A DNA stretch of 64,000 nucleotides, taken from positions 496,001-560,000 of the forward strand of contig NC_016477.1 of NCBI RefSeq assembly GCF_000226095.1, given 5' to 3'. Shown here one piece after another: positions 47,301 through 61,074 of the stretch; position 1 is the first letter of the stretch; every line of letters begins with the position of its first letter. Both the position numbers and the translations under genes were made by a program. The notes beneath the pieces are model-generated. The model did not search any database, had not been told where the DNA came from, and was given only the letters and a program-made list of their open reading frames with translations. Source of the DNA: Thermothelomyces thermophilus ATCC 42464. Taxonomy: Eukaryota; Ascomycota; Sordariomycetes; Sordariales; Chaetomiaceae.

Positions 47301-48056
47301 ATCTTAACCTACTACTCTAATTATAGTGCTCTATATTCGTTAACGGAGAGAATAGCTATTAGCGATTTAGCTTGTTCCTCCTGTTATAACGTTAATATTA
47401 TTATACTACTTCTTCTAGAGTCTATGGTAGTCTACTTACTACTATCTGTCTCTTATAGTAGATCTGTAAGATATGCCTTCCTTTAAGTATCGTCTGTTCG
47501 CGATCCTTATATACTTTCTATCTTACTAGTTAAATACGACTCTATTTAGGGTTATAGGTAGCTACTATTCTTCTAGCTAATATCCGGGTCGTAATCTTTA
47601 TACTATAGTAACCCTAATATTATATCTTTATCGTTACCTATATCTACGATACTAAATATAACTACTATAGTCCTCCCTACTATAGTAATGTCGATCGGTT
47701 TGGTCTCCTTATATACCTATTACGTTAGAAATAGCCCTTTGACTATGCTATGCTTCCGCTTTATTCTCTAGGGTATCTATAGCTAATTTACAAGCATCGG
47801 CGAAATTAGGTTTATCTCTGCTCTACTATCTACTAGTGCGAGCATTTCGTACTATTTCTATTATACTATTATCTATAGTCGCTTGTCTTGCCGCCGTCGT
47901 CTAAAGATTACAGCGATTTCCTATATTTCTATTAAGAGGTCTTAATATAGTAGTCTCTTACGCTAGTTCCTCCTATACTACGTTACTACCTGCCGTTACA
48001 CGGGCGTTAATAGTTTCCGGGCCCCTTGAAGGGCCCTGACCTGTTTCCTAGGTTAG
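44276..48056 (-). pseudogene. E4 pol
   Basis: RT about 47180-46430 with YLDN, RNase H about 46230-45840, integrase about 45620-44580, chromodomain about 44520-44340. Slippery relic A GGA AAC and a GGGCCC hairpin lie at about 48053-48025. Heavy RIP stops. Confidence 0.86.
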
Positions 48057-50268
48057 TGCTAACCTCTTCGGTTATTTGGCTGATAGTAGCTTTATCAATT
48101 GTACTTATTTCTATAAGCTATTAAGTACTTACGGCTTTCTACTATTAAGTCCGTTCTACTTTTCGTCGTATATGCTATAGCTTTATCTAAAGCTCCCGAA
48201 TTCGCGATTTCTTTTCGTTCGTATAATAGAGGCAATCGTTACTCTAGTACAAGTCCTATATATTTCGTCCCATTCTATAGTGCCTAGGCTAGGCTTGTCT
48301 TAGAACTATCGTAATACCTCCTAGATCGCGGGCTTTAATCTTCTAAAGCAATTCGGCTGCTTTGTTTCTTATATTGTAGACCTATTCCATAGGGCAAAGG
48401 CTTCTGTTCTCATTTTCCTATTAGGTTAGCTAATAATTATTTTCGAATTTGTTACGGAAGTAATATTGGCATTTATATACCATACACTAGAACTAGGGCA
48501 CTTACGTATATACCTTATATTAGGGGTATAGTTACGTAGCGTTGCCTAGGAGGTATTAGAATTCTTTCCCAAATCCTTCCTACCATATATAGACTGTAAG
48601 TACTCTAATGCTAAGATAGGAGTATTTCTTCTAGTAGCTTTCCTATATATGCTTGTCTTTTCTACGGTTTATACATATAAACTAGTATTCTAGGTTCCGT
48701 ACGTCGTTACTAAGTTACTAGTCATCAAAATACTCGGTATAGCTATTAGGCCTATTATATATCACAGGCTATTCTCCTTTGATAGTTTCTATAATACGTT
48801 AGAGTTCCCTTATCTCGTCCTTTATCTTATTACTCTACTAGACAAGTCAAATCAAGCATCTATCCTATTTATATAGTTCCGTATTAAGCTAGAAAACTTT
48901 ATTATAGTACTATTCGATTTGTTCCTAGAGGAATAGAACATTAGGTCCGGGTCTTTCGATTCCTTAGGTGTCGATTGTCTATAATCCGTCCCGCCTCTAT
49001 ATAACTATAAAACCTTACTACCTTAAGGCTAGGAGAATCGAAATTGGTAGTACGTACTCTCTTACTATATCCTATTCGGCAAGACCTGTCTCTAGGTCTA
49101 TAGTAACTAATTTAGAGTATAGTGCTTATTTATCTTTACTATTACTATCGTATTCGAGACTATCTATATTACTATCCCTATCTTTATAGCTTATAGCTAC
49201 TACTTCGATAACATTCTTAATAGTTTTGTCGATGACCGTAATTTCCTTTCTAGGGACTATCTTCTACTCTTTCTTTAGGCTTCGGCATTCTCGCTTATAG
49301 TGCCCTTTCTTTCTATAGTTATAGTAAGTAACATTAGACTTGTCTTTGGTCGTCTTCTTCCGGTCCTACTTCTATATTACGTCTATATCTATAGCTCTAG
49401 GGTACGTCCTATACAAGGTACTAATGTATACTCGCTTTTTCTTATTATTAGCCTTAACTATAGTTCTATTTATTTGACCTCGTTTCTACTACTCCTATAT
49501 ATAAAGTCGATTATTAATTCTAATGGCCTATATAATATATTTATCTAGAGTCTTAGGCTAATTATACTTATATAGCTTATCTTTAACCTTTTCCTTTAAG
49601 CTATTATAGAATAGTTATATTAACGCTTTATTATTAAGCTAAGACTTAAGTATGTTCTATCTAAACTATATAGTATAGGAGGTTACTAACTTAGTCTATC
49701 GGAGATTAGCAAGTCTTTCTTATATATAAATCTTCTTATCTTTATCGCTAAAAACCTTCTAAAGCTCTTCTTCGAAACGATTATAGAATCGAAAGACTGC
49801 CTATATAAATATATCTTAGTCGTCTTCGTCTTCCTTAATAAGATAGTCGTTCTATATAGGTTTAAACTATCTAAATACCTTACCCTCTAATCTTATAGCT
49901 ATATAGAGGACTTTGGCTTTATTATCTAGAAACTTGTCATTATTAAGCCGGAAGTAGGATTAGAGGTTTGTTAGGAACCCTACAAGATCCTCCTTAGTTC
50001 CTCTATACTTGCTAGGTAGTTCGATCTTGATACGGCTTGCTTTAGTAGTCTTAAGCGCCTTAATTTTGGCGTAGGCCTCGTTAACTAGTTTCTACGAATG
50101 TTTTTTGCTATTCTCGAATTCCTTGATTCGAGCCTAAGTAGCCTTGTCTCTCTAGTCTAACTCCTAGATCCGCTACTAGAGTTGACCAAGCTAGGCGAGC
50201 AGCTGTTCGGCTATAATGTTAGTAGCTATATCAATGTCAAGGTCGAGATCACCTTTGTTCTAAACTAT
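48007..50268 (-). pseudogene. E4 gag (754 codons)
   Basis: Start ATG is ATA. Zinc knuckle near 49330-49285 keeps the last Cys and His; early Cys are Tyr. Long C-terminal extension as in the other copies. Confidence 0.85.
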
Positions 50269-50295
50269 GATAGAATAAAGGGAGTGATAGCAACG

Positions 50296-50744
50296 TGTAA
50301 CGAACCTAACTTAGACTTCTTTTAAAAGGGTTTAGCAGATAAAGGTAGATTAAGTGGGATAAGTAGGCAGGTTATCTAAGGGATTTAGTAAAGCTAAAGG
50401 GTTTATAATAATACTAGAGTTATCTCTTATAGTAATTAGCAATGCTTAGTATAAGTATTGTAATTATAATTATTACTATTAGTAAACTCTTAGAGTCTAC
50501 CTAACAAGTGATTAGCTAGCTATATATATATAATTGTCTGTCCTTCTTTAATAGTTATTATTAGTACCATTTTTCCTTTTACTTTATAATTCTACGTTGT
50601 CGACGGTAATATATTATCATCATTAGTAAAGACCTTAGTCTTGGCGGTAATAATCTTCTGATTAGTCTATTAAGTGATTAGCTATCGGAATGTCTCGCGT
50701 CCTAGCTATAGCCTATTAGGCTATCTATATGCTTATCTATAACA
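50296..50744 (-). repeat. E4 5' LTR
   Basis: 449 bp in reverse orientation. Its internal self-priming segment does not match the E4 primer-binding site at every position. Confidence 0.92.
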
Positions 50745-51146
50745 TTAATGTTATGATAGTATCTTAGTATAATGCTTTCTATATAATAGGACCTCTAAAT
50801 GGAAAGAAGATATATTCTTATAACGAATACTATATATTTAGATTATCTATATATAAAGTATCCCTAGTAATTATAAGTGTTAGACTTTCTAACACTTACT
50901 TACCTCTATATTAGATTAATAAGTAAAAGCTCTTAAATAGATATCTTATTACTTGCTATACCTCTAATAAATAGTCTAGTCCTAGGTTAGTTAGGTATCG
51001 AGAAAGTACTAAATAGGCATATATAATATCTAGATATAGTATAACTATATAGTATAAGATTAATCCAATAAGCTCCTAATACTCTTTAATCTATATATTA
51101 GTAGCACTCCCTTTAAACTTCCTAGGTTCTTTATAGCTTAAGAGAG
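50745..51146 (-). pseudogene. Ty1/copia pol fragment: RNase H
   Basis: On the minus strand: a DIIYAYLVLSRYLTNLG block (copia R-P-D-I-x-Y-A-V-x-x-L-S-R-Y), a R-Y-L-F-K segment, and YEYIFFPFRGPIIQKALY, which parallels the copia G-Y-V-F-x-x-x-G-x-P-I-S-W-x-S-K block. RIP stops occur. Confidence 0.82.
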
Positions 51147-51593
51147 TGTTATAGATAAGTATATAGATAGCCTAATAGGCTATAGCTAGGACGCGAGACA
51201 TTCCGACAGCTAATCACTTAACAGACTAATTAGAAGATTATTATCGCTAAGACTAAGGTCTTTACTAGTGATAATAACATATCACCGTCGATAACATGGA
51301 ATCACAAGGTAAAAGGAGAAATAGTACTAATAATAACTATTAAAGAGGGATAGACAATTATATATATATAGCTAGCTAGTCATTTATTAGGTAGACTCTA
51401 AAAGTTTACTAGTAATAGTAATCTATAATTATAGTATTTATACCAAGTATTACTAATTACTATAAGAGATAACTTTAGTATTATTATAAACCCTTTAGCT
51501 TTACTAAATCCCTTAGATAACCTACTTACTTGTCCCGCTTAATCTACCTTTGTCTAAACCCTTTTAGAAGAAGTCTAAGTTAGGTTTGTTACA
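51147..51593 (+). repeat. E5 5' LTR
   Basis: 447 bp, TGTTATAG to TTGTTACA (RIP-altered ends). Confidence 0.92.
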
Positions 51594-51620
51594 CGTTGCT
51601 ATTACTCCCTTTGTTCTATC

Positions 51621-53873
51621 ATGGTTTAGAACAGAGGTAACTTCGACCTTGATATTAATATGGCTACTAACGTCACGGCCGAACAGCTGCTTGCTTAGCT
51701 TAGTTAACTCTAGTAGCAGATCTAGGAGTTAGACTAGAGAGACAAGGCTACTTAAGCCTAAATTAAAGAACTCGAGAACGGCGAAAAGCACTTATAGAAG
51801 TTAGTTAACAAGGCCTATACTAAAATTAGGGCACTCGAGGGCACTAAAGCGAGCTATATTAAGATTAAACTACCTAGCAAATATAGAGGAACTAAGGAGG
51901 ATTTTATAGGATTCCTAATAAACCTTTAATCCTACTTCTGGCTTAATGACGACAAGTTTCTAGATGACAAAGCTAAAGTCCTCTATATAGCTATAAGACT
52001 AGAGGGCAAGGTACTTAGATAGTTTAAGCCTATATAGAATGACTATCTTACTAAGGAAGATAAAGACGACTAAGATATATTTATATAAGTAGTCTTTCGA
52101 TCCTATGACCGTTTTAAAGAAGAGCTTTAGAAGGTTTTTAGTAATAAAGACGAGAAGATTTATATATAAGAAAGACTTACTAATCTCCGATAGACTAAGT
52201 TAGTAACCTCCTATATTATATAGTTTAGATAGGATATACTTAACTCTTAGCTTAATGACAAGGCATTAATATAATTATTCTATAATAGCTTAAAGGAAAA
52301 GGTTAAAGATGAGCTATATAAGTATAATCGGCCTAAGACTCTAGATAAATACATTATATAGGCTATTAGAATCGATGATCGACTCTATATATAAGAGTAG
52401 TGAAAACGAGGCCAAATAAACGGAACCGCGGTTAAGGCTAATAATAAGAAAAAGCAAGTATATATTAGTACCTTGTATAGGATATACCCTAGAGCTATAG
52501 ATATAGATATAGCGTAGAAGTAAGACTAGAAGAAGACGACCAAAGACAAGTCTAATGTTACCTACTATAACTATAGAAAGAAAGGGCATTATAAGCGAGA
52601 ATGTCAAAGCCCGAAGAAAGAATAGAAGATAGTCCCTAGAAAGGAAATTATAGTTATTAACAAAACTACTAAGGACATTATCAAAGTAGCGGCTATAAGC
52701 TATAAAGATAGGGGCAGTGATATAGATAGTCTCGGATACGACGGTAATAGTAAAGACAAATAAGCACTATACTCCGAACTAATTACTATAGACCTAGAGA
52801 TAGGTCTTGCTAAATAGGACACGGCAGGAGAATATATACCATTAATTTCGATTCTCCTAGCCTTAAGGTAGTGGGGTTTTACAGTTATATAGAGGTAGGA
52901 TAGATCGTAGATAACCGATACCTAAGGAATCGAAAGACCTAGACCTAATGTTCTATTCCTCTAGGAACGAATCGAATAGTACTGTAATAAAGTTTTCTAA
53001 CTTAATATAGAACTATATAAATAGGATAGACGTTTAACTCGACTTGCCTAATAGAGTAATAAGATAAGGGACGAAATAAGGGAACTCTAATATATCGTAA
53101 AAACTATTAAAGGAGAATAGCCTATGACATATAATAGGCTTAATAGCTATACTAAGTACCTTGACGACTAGTAACTTAGTAACGATATATAGAACCTAGA
53201 ATACTAGTTTATATATACGAACCGCGGAAAAGACGAGCGTATATAGGAAAGCTACTAGAAGAAATACTCCTACCTTAGTATTAGAGTGCCTATAGTCTAT
53301 ATATAGTAGGAAGGATTTAGGAAAGAATTCTAATACCTTCTAGGCGATACTACGTAACTATACCCTTGATACGAGGTATATACGCAAGTGCCCTAGTTCT
53401 AGTATATAATATATAAATGCTAATATTACTTCTATAACAAATTCGAAAACAATTACTAGCCGACCTAATGGGAAAACGGGGATAGAAGCTTATACCCTAT
53501 AGAATAGGTCGGAAATAAAGCGGCCGAATTGCTCCAGAAAATCGAAGCTTAGAGTCTAGAAGGCATTATAGTAGTTTCAAAACGAGCCTAGCCTAGGTAC
53601 TACGGAATAGGATAGGATATATAGGACTCGTGCTAAAGTAACGATTACCTCTATTATACGGACGAAAAGAAATCGCGAATTTAGGAGCTTTAGATAAAAC
53701 TATAGCATATATAACGAAAAGTAAAACGGACTTAATAATAGGAAGCCGTAAGCACTTAATAGCTTATAGAAATAAGTATAATTGACAAAGCTGCTATTAG
53801 CCAAATAACTAAAGAGGTTAGCACTAACCTAAGAAACGGGTTAGGGCCCTTCGAGGGGCCTAGAAACTATTAA
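51621..53873 (+). pseudogene. E5 gag (751 codons with stop)
   Basis: ATG at 51621 retained, TAA at 53871-53873. A 9-bp in-frame deletion relative to E2 lies near 53510. Zinc knuckle near 52560-52605 keeps the last Cys. Many RIP stops. Confidence 0.86.
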
Positions 53874-56800
53874 CGCCTATATAGCGGCGAGTGGTAGCAT
53901 AGTATAAGAGGAACTAGCGTAAAAGACTACTATATTAAGACCTCCTAGCAGAAACATAGGAAATCGCCATAATCTTTAGACAATAGCGGCAAGATAAGCG
54001 ACTATAGATAATAGTATAATGGAAACAGCACGAAATGCTCGTACTAGTGGATAGTAGAGCAGAGATGAACCTGATTTTGCCGACACTTGTAAATTAGCTA
54101 TGAATACCCTAGAGAATGAAGTAGAAGCATAGCATAGTCAAAAGGCCATTTCCGACATAATAGGTACATAGGGAGACCGAACCGATCGATATCACTATAG
54201 TAGGGAAGACTATAGTAGTCATATTTAGCATTATAGATATAAGTAACGATAAAGATATAATATTAAGGTTACTATAGTATAAAGATTACGACCTAGATAT
54301 TAGCTAGAAGAATAGTAGCTACCTATAACCTTAAATAGAGTTATATTTAACTAGTAAGATAAGGAGTATATAAGGATTATAAGCAGACGATGCTTAAGGG
54401 AAGGCATGTCTTACGGATCTACTATAAGAGATAGATAGTAGTAGGCAGACTACTACGGACTCTAGAAGAGGCGGTATAATGACATTAATATTATAATAGG
54501 AGGAACGAGCCAAACCGCTAATAGCTATTCTCTCTATTAACAAATATAGAGTACTATAATTAGAGTAATAGGTTAAGATAGGAGAAATCGCTAGTATTGC
54601 TATAGACGAAACTAAGTTCGTATACTATTAGAAAACTAAGAGACAAAACAAGACTAGGGAAGTATTAAAAGAATATAAAAAATACCTAGCATTTAAACCG
54701 AAGCATCTAGAAGGGTTACTAGAATACGGCCTATAGGATCACAAGATCAAGCTTAAGGAAGGAGCACGACTAAAGTTCTTTAAGATTTACCATACAAGCT
54801 AGACATAGAATGAAGAACTTAAGCGATATTTAGAGGAGAACCTTCGAAGAGGATATATCTACCTATTGACATCGCTAGCAGGCTACCTAATCCTATTTAT
54901 ACCTAAGAAAGATAAAAAGCTATAGTTATATATTGACTATTGGTAAGTTAACGAATAGACCGTGAAAAACCGATACCTGTTACTACTGATCTTATAGCTC
55001 TAAGATTAGTTAGTAGGAGCCTAATATTTTACATCTCTTGACTTGCTATCGGCCTATAACTATATATAGATTAAAGAAGGCAACGAGTAGAAAACGGCCT
55101 TTAGGATACCCTATAGCTACTATAAGTACCTTGTTATACTATTCGGACTTACAAACGCGCTAGTAACGTTCTAAGCCCTAATTAATCAAGCTATCTAACC
55201 CTTTCTTAATAAATTTGTAGTATATTATCTCGATAATATACTTATCTTCTCTAAGACGGTAGATAAATACTAGAAGTATATAAAAGTAATACTAGATATG
55301 CTATACGCGTATAAACTATTAGTTAACAAGGAAAAGAGCGAATTCCATATTAGGAAAACGGTATTTCTAAGATACGAAATATCCCTAGGATAAATCTAGA
55401 TAGAACCTTTAAAGGTCAAAGCTATTAAGGAATAGCTATAACTAACGTTAGTCACGGAAATACGAAGCTTTATCAGATTTGTAAACTTCTACCGAATATT
55501 TATTAGGAACTTTAGAGTGATCGTACGACCTTTATACGAACTTACTAGGAAGAACGCTAAATTCCAATGGGAAGAATAGTATAAGCAAGCATTTATATAG
55601 CTCTATAACGCCATTACCGAAGATCTAGTACTAGTATTACTAGACCCTAAGAAGCTATTTAAGGTAGAAACGGACGCTTTAGACTATACTATCAGAGGAT
55701 AATTAGGATAACGAGATAGATAAGGGAAGCTATATCCTATAGCCTTCTTTTTAAAGAAGCTCGATAGACTATATCTTAATTATCTAATCTACGATAAGGA
55801 ACTACTTACGATTATCGAAGCTTTTAAGGAATAGCAACTATACCTTAGCGGTACAATTAAACTAATATAAGTATATATAGATTATAAGAATTTACGATAC
55901 TTTATAATAATAAAGGAGCTTAACGGACAATAAATACGATAGGTAGAATTCCTTATAGAATTTAACTTTGAGATCCGTTACAAGAAAGGCAAAGAGAACG
56001 TATAAGCGGACATCTTAAGCCGATAAACAGATTATATAGAAGGACAAACAGAAATAATACTACCGTTATTTAAGGAATAAACAGACGGAACGCTATATTA
56101 CAAAACGTAGACACCCGTAGAAAATGATCTACTTAACTCGTTCCTAGAATGCTATATAATCTTTCGAGAAGAAAGGATTAACAAGGTATAGTATTAAGCA
56201 GCACCTGGACTACTAGTACCTAATAGAGTAGAAGAAAGAGATAGAAAACTCTAGTACCAAGGCAAAGTATATATCTATAACTAGGATCAATAGCTACAGA
56301 TGATTCGAGAACTCTACGAGTCGAAACTCGGAGGATATAAAGGAGTTATAAAGACTATCGTATAAGTTAGGAAATATTACGATTTTCTATAGTTAATAGT
56401 ACGAGTTAAGGAAGTTATATGGAACTACGACATTTATAATCAAAGCAAAACGGTATAATATAAGCTATATAGGCTACTTTAGCCACTGCTAATAGCTAAC
56501 AAACTATAGAGCTTAGTTACGATAGACTTTATTATAAAGCTACTAGAATCTAAAGATACGGCTATAGGAGTAATCTACGATAGTATTCTTACTATAGTAG
56601 ATTGCCTAACTAAATAGGTATACTTCTTTCCTTATAAGGAATCCTAGATAGCTAAATAGCTAGTAGATGTAATCTATCGGCAAGTTACATTAGTATATGC
56701 TTAGCCGCAAGAATAGATTACTAATAGAGATACTAAGTTCGCGTCAAAGTTCTAGCAAGCGTTAATATAACGATTAGGCGTTAATAGTAAGCTGTTAACA

Positions 56801-57604
56801 GCATATCACCCGTAGACTAACGGACAAACAGAGCGACTAAACTAAGTTATCAAGCAGTATCTCCGTTCTTACGTCAACTACTAGCAAAATAACTAGGTTA
56901 TACTATTACTAATAGTATAACTCGCTTATAATATAACGCTAATAGAAATAACTAAAGTTACACTGTTCTTCGCGAACTATAGATATAAAGTAGACCTTAG
57001 GTAAGGACTAGAGGTTATAGTGCTAAGAGCAGTAGTTAAAGTAGAACAAATGTATATACTATATAAGAAGCTTAAAAAGGAACTCGAGTTTGTTAGAACC
57101 AGAATAAAGAACTACTACGATAAATATAGGCTCGAGGGACCTTGCCTAGAGAGGGGAGACAAAGTCTACCTAATTATATAAAACCTATAAACCAAACGAC
57201 CAAGTACGAAGCTAGACTTTAAAAAGGTTAGACCCTTTATTATCAAAGAACGAATTTTGACATCTAACTACTGACTATCGTTACTATCATCTATATGACT
57301 ACGGACAGATGTTTTTCATATTTTACTTCTCGAACTAGTACCGAAAAACGCCAAGATTGCTATACATATCGAAGCAGAAGATGAGGAGGAAGAATAGGAC
57401 GTCGAAGAAATTCTAGATTTACGTACTATTAATAGGGAACTATAGTATCTAGTTAAATGGCTTGATTTTAGACTAGAGGATAACTTATAGGAACTAGTTA
57501 AGAATTTAAACTGTCTTAAGAAACTAGAATAGTTCTACTAGTAGAACCCGGATTGACTAAAGGAAAACCTAAGATAGAACTAAAGATAGCGCCCTAGTTA
57601 ATAG
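53830..57604 (+). pseudogene. E5 pol
   Basis: Protease about 54040; RT about 54640-55440 (YLDN); RNase H about 55650-56040; integrase about 56260-57300; chromodomain about 57360-57540. The slippery relic is A AGA AAC. Frame relation to gag is still -1 overall. Confidence 0.86.
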
Positions 57605-58143
57605 TATCGATAGTATTATTAATCTATAACAAAGGTATAGTAGGCGTCTCTTACCGCTTAACCTCCTCTAACTCATCTAAGGTCGATAGACTACGCGCTA
57701 GTATATTAGCACCTTTCTTTACTAAAAACTCCTTCTATTGACGAAGACGCCGGAGCCGCGTAAGCTTTTCGGATAACTTGTACTAGGCTTCTTTTAGATA
57801 GCATTAGGATTTATCTAGCTTAAGTTTAGCACGACGTTTAGCATCCTTGATACAATGCTACTCCTAAAGAATATAATCTACTAGAACGAATATTAGGAAT
57901 TATAGTACTAAAAAAAAAAAAGGAGATAAGCTTATAGGAAGAAAGTAGGATATTAGAGCTATTATAAGAACAACCTTGACAAATATAGGCCTTATAACGC
58001 TTTATATACGTGATCATTTCACAGATAAGGCCTTGTAACGCGTACTAAGAGCAAGGCATAACGATAAAACCGTTCTTAGCGATATTCTAAGCAAGGGAAG
58101 CATAGTAACGTATAGAATACAACTTTCGTTTCTCTATCGGCAT
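57498..58143 (-). pseudogene. E5 antisense Cys-rich/coiled-coil ORF
   Basis: Same place and layout as in E1-E4; poly(A) of 12 bases at 57910-57921. Strong RIP damage. Confidence 0.5.
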
Positions 58144-58269
58144 TTTATTAATATAGCGACTATAATGTAGAAATAGGAAGAATATAGTACTTATAAGCAA
58201 AGGGTATTAGCACTATTTAAAATAACCTAAGAGGGCTTTAGGGTTAAAAGCCTTAAAGGAAGGGCATCG

Positions 58270-58716
58270 TATTACAGATAAGCATATAGATGGCCTAACA
58301 GGCTATAGCCAGGACACGGGACATTCCGACAGCTAATCACTTGACAGACCAATTAGAAGATTATCACCGCCAAGACTAAGGTCTTCACTAGTGATAATAA
58401 CATATCACCGTCAACAATATAGAATTACAGGGTGAAAGGAGAAATGGTACTAGTGATAACTATTGAAAAGGGATAGACAATTGTATATATATAGCTAGCT
58501 AGTCACTCGTTAGGTAAACTCTAAGAGTTTACTAGTGATAGCAACCTACAATTATAGTACTTATACTAAGCATTGTTGATTACTGTGAGAGATAACTCTA
58601 GTGTTGTTGTGAACCCTTTGGCTTTACCGAATCCCTTAGACGACCTGCCTGCTTGTCTGGCTTAATCTACCTTCGTCTGAACCCTTTTAGAAGAAGTCTG
58701 AGTTGGGTTTGTTATA
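58270..58716 (+). repeat. E5 3' LTR
   Basis: 447 bp, starts TATTACAG, ends TTGTTATA, followed by GAGAG. Confidence 0.92.
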
Positions 58717-61074
58717 GAGAGTTAGCTTGTATACGTTAGGTATATCCAGCCTATATCTTCTTGCTACCTTTCTAATATATTAGTTATAGACTAACTATAT
58801 CTTATATATAGGTCGGTTTCGAATTACCCTAATACTAAGGAACTAACCGATATTACCTTGCTTATGGATATTATATTAAGCTTTGATTCCTTCTATCATT
58901 AGCTTAGCTACTATAGCGTTACTTTTATAGAAGAAGACTAAGAAATCGTTAATATAGAAGATTAAGATAACTTATTTATTATAGCTTAAGAAGAGGCACT
59001 TCTCTTCGCCTGATAGTTCTATACCTAGATCTGATAACATCTTATAGAACTCTCTATACCACAAGAGTAGCAAGTCTCTTAAGCTATACAGAGCTCTTCG
59101 TAACTCTATACATTTCTCTGGCTACTTGAATTCTTCTAGTAATTCATAGACGATAGGATCGTCTTCCGGTCGTTCGGCGTTAAGGAACGCTTGCGCTACA
59201 TTAAACTACTTGACTTCTAAGTCAAAGTACGTAGCAATCACTATTATTATATAGAACGACTACACTGCTAGAGTAGCTACGTATATACTTTCCATTAAGC
59301 TAATATCTTATAGATCTCCTTATATATAGATCCTTACCTTATATTTCTTTAAGAAACTGTCCTTATTAAACTTGTATATAAAGACCTATTTTAATAGGAT
59401 AGGTCGCGCTTTTACCTGCTCGTATAGTACGATCTTCTATGTTCCCCTGCTCTCTAAGTTACGTATCTCCTCGTGAGCCGTGTCTTTGAACTATTATCCT
59501 AACGGATGGTTATACAGGTCTCACTAGTTAGTAAGAATACAAGCAAGATCGTTAATATACTAACACGGCTTATTTAGGGCTACTCCGAAGCACGTAGTAT
59601 CCTTCTATTGTATAGTAGTAGCAAATATTATATATATTATTCAAAAGCTCTAGTCTCCTAGGTAAGCTTCCTATTAATTGGGTAGGTAAGTCTTATAGAA
59701 CTATCGCTAGAGTTCCTTCGTTATATAGATAAAGGAGTAGTAATAGTTAACCCTCTCTTTATTTTATAGCCGTTCGCTTAATCGGACAGGGTCCCTAGGC
59801 TTACAAGCCCTCCTCCTACCTCTGCCTCTTCTTATAGGAGGTTGCTAAATAGCTTCTCCTTCGCTTCTACCTTCTAGAGGATACGTTAGCTAATCCAGAC
59901 TTCGCTTAACGCTCTACTCCTCTAGCCTAGCTAGGTACGATATATCGGTAGTACCGTCCCTAGCTCCTAGCTCTTTTATCTACTCGTTATATACGCTAGA
60001 TTCTTCTATAGAAGGTATTCCTCTATTAGATTCGATAGCTCCCCTACTCTCCCTAGTGTCTAGTTAGCTAACTAGCGATTAGGAAGGCCCTAATTTAAAC
60101 CTTCCTACTTCTTAGTAGATATCCCCTTTACTAGCCGGTATAGGGCAAGTCACTAAGGGCTTAGATAGATATTTAGGGGTTAAGAGTCCTCTAAAGCTCT
60201 CTATCCATTTGGTAAGTTCGTCTATTACTTACGTCTTTGCTATAAGAGTCTCTAGAACTAATTACTTGCTTATAGGCTATATATTAGAGAGCTCCCTTAC
60301 CCCTAAGTCTTAACCCTATTAAAGAGGTTAGTCTACTACTAGACTCTCTTACAATAGAGGTAGCTAAGCTACTATAATAGAGTCTTCTACTAGTTATTAG
60401 GTTTATTATAACGCTTTCTAGAGAAAATCGCCATCCTAGGAATCTTCGCTAAGATCGAACTAATTAACTTCCTAGCTTGCTACCGCTAGCGACGACTTTA
60501 TTGGCTGCTCTTTGCCTAGACGGTAGAAAGTCTTCTTATCGAAGCGAACGTTACAAGTTATAATGACCCTATCGAGCTTAGGTATCTAAATATAATAGAT
60601 ATTAGAAGCGCGATATCCTATAAGATACCTTATTAGCCCATATAGTAGCACCTTAAAGTCCTTTGTACGCTACTTAGCTTCCCTATCCTTATAGAGGATA
60701 TATACCTAGCATCTATATATAAAGATACTATTTTAGTCTAGGTATAAGTTGCTAGTTAACGTAATTGTCAAGCTAGGTTTATACTAGCGAAAATACTATT
60801 TAAACTAGCTATAAAGCACCTTATTAGGAGTTCTAAACAAGTAAGCGTGGCTTAGGCTTATTATATATAAGTACGCTACTACTTATACGCTTTCTAATTA
60901 GAGCTTTATAGGTAGATTTGTACCGTTAAGTATCTTAATTAAGTGTAAGATTAGCTCTTGCCTTACTTGCTCTACTAGTCTATTAGGCTTATAGGTATAT
61001 AAAGGTAAGAGTTTAAGATTAATACCGCTTTCTATAGCCTAAGTCTAGTAATATATCGGTATACATTTTACTAA
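58717..61074 (-). pseudogene. Ty1/copia pol fragment: integrase C-terminal part to reverse transcriptase
   Basis: Minus-strand coding. Integrase part about 61060-60470, including GYRASNIYYIWIPKLDRVI (a copia integrase C-terminal block). A variable Ser/Pro-rich linker follows (about 60460-59760). RT lies at about 59560-58900: FNVAQAFLNAERPEDD, ALYSLRDLLLLWYREF and FYINDFLV (58959-58943), where the catalytic V-D-D reads I-N-D. Stops are mostly TAG. E6 interrupts it at 61075, so the 5' half of the element is beyond the window. Confidence 0.85.

Larger units (their letters stand above)
43159..50744 (-). mobile_element. E4: full-length Ty3/gypsy chromovirus, minus orientation
   Basis: 7586 bp; target duplication TTAAC (43154-43158) and TTAAT (50745-50749). 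3' LTR is at 43159-43604, 5' LTR at 50296-50744. Gag 50268-48007 (754 codons), pol to 44276. RT motif is YLDN rather than YLDD (near 46640-46655). It is inserted in copia RNase H. Confidence 0.94.
51147..58716 (+). mobile_element. E5: full-length Ty3/gypsy chromovirus
   Basis: 7570 bp, 447-bp LTRs, perfect target duplication GAGAG (51142-51146 and 58717-58721). Gag 51621-53873; pol to TAG 57602-57604. It is strongly RIP-damaged: RT reads YLDN near 55230-55240 and the 3' LTR begins TATTACAG. It is inserted between copia RT and RNase H. Confidence 0.94.
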
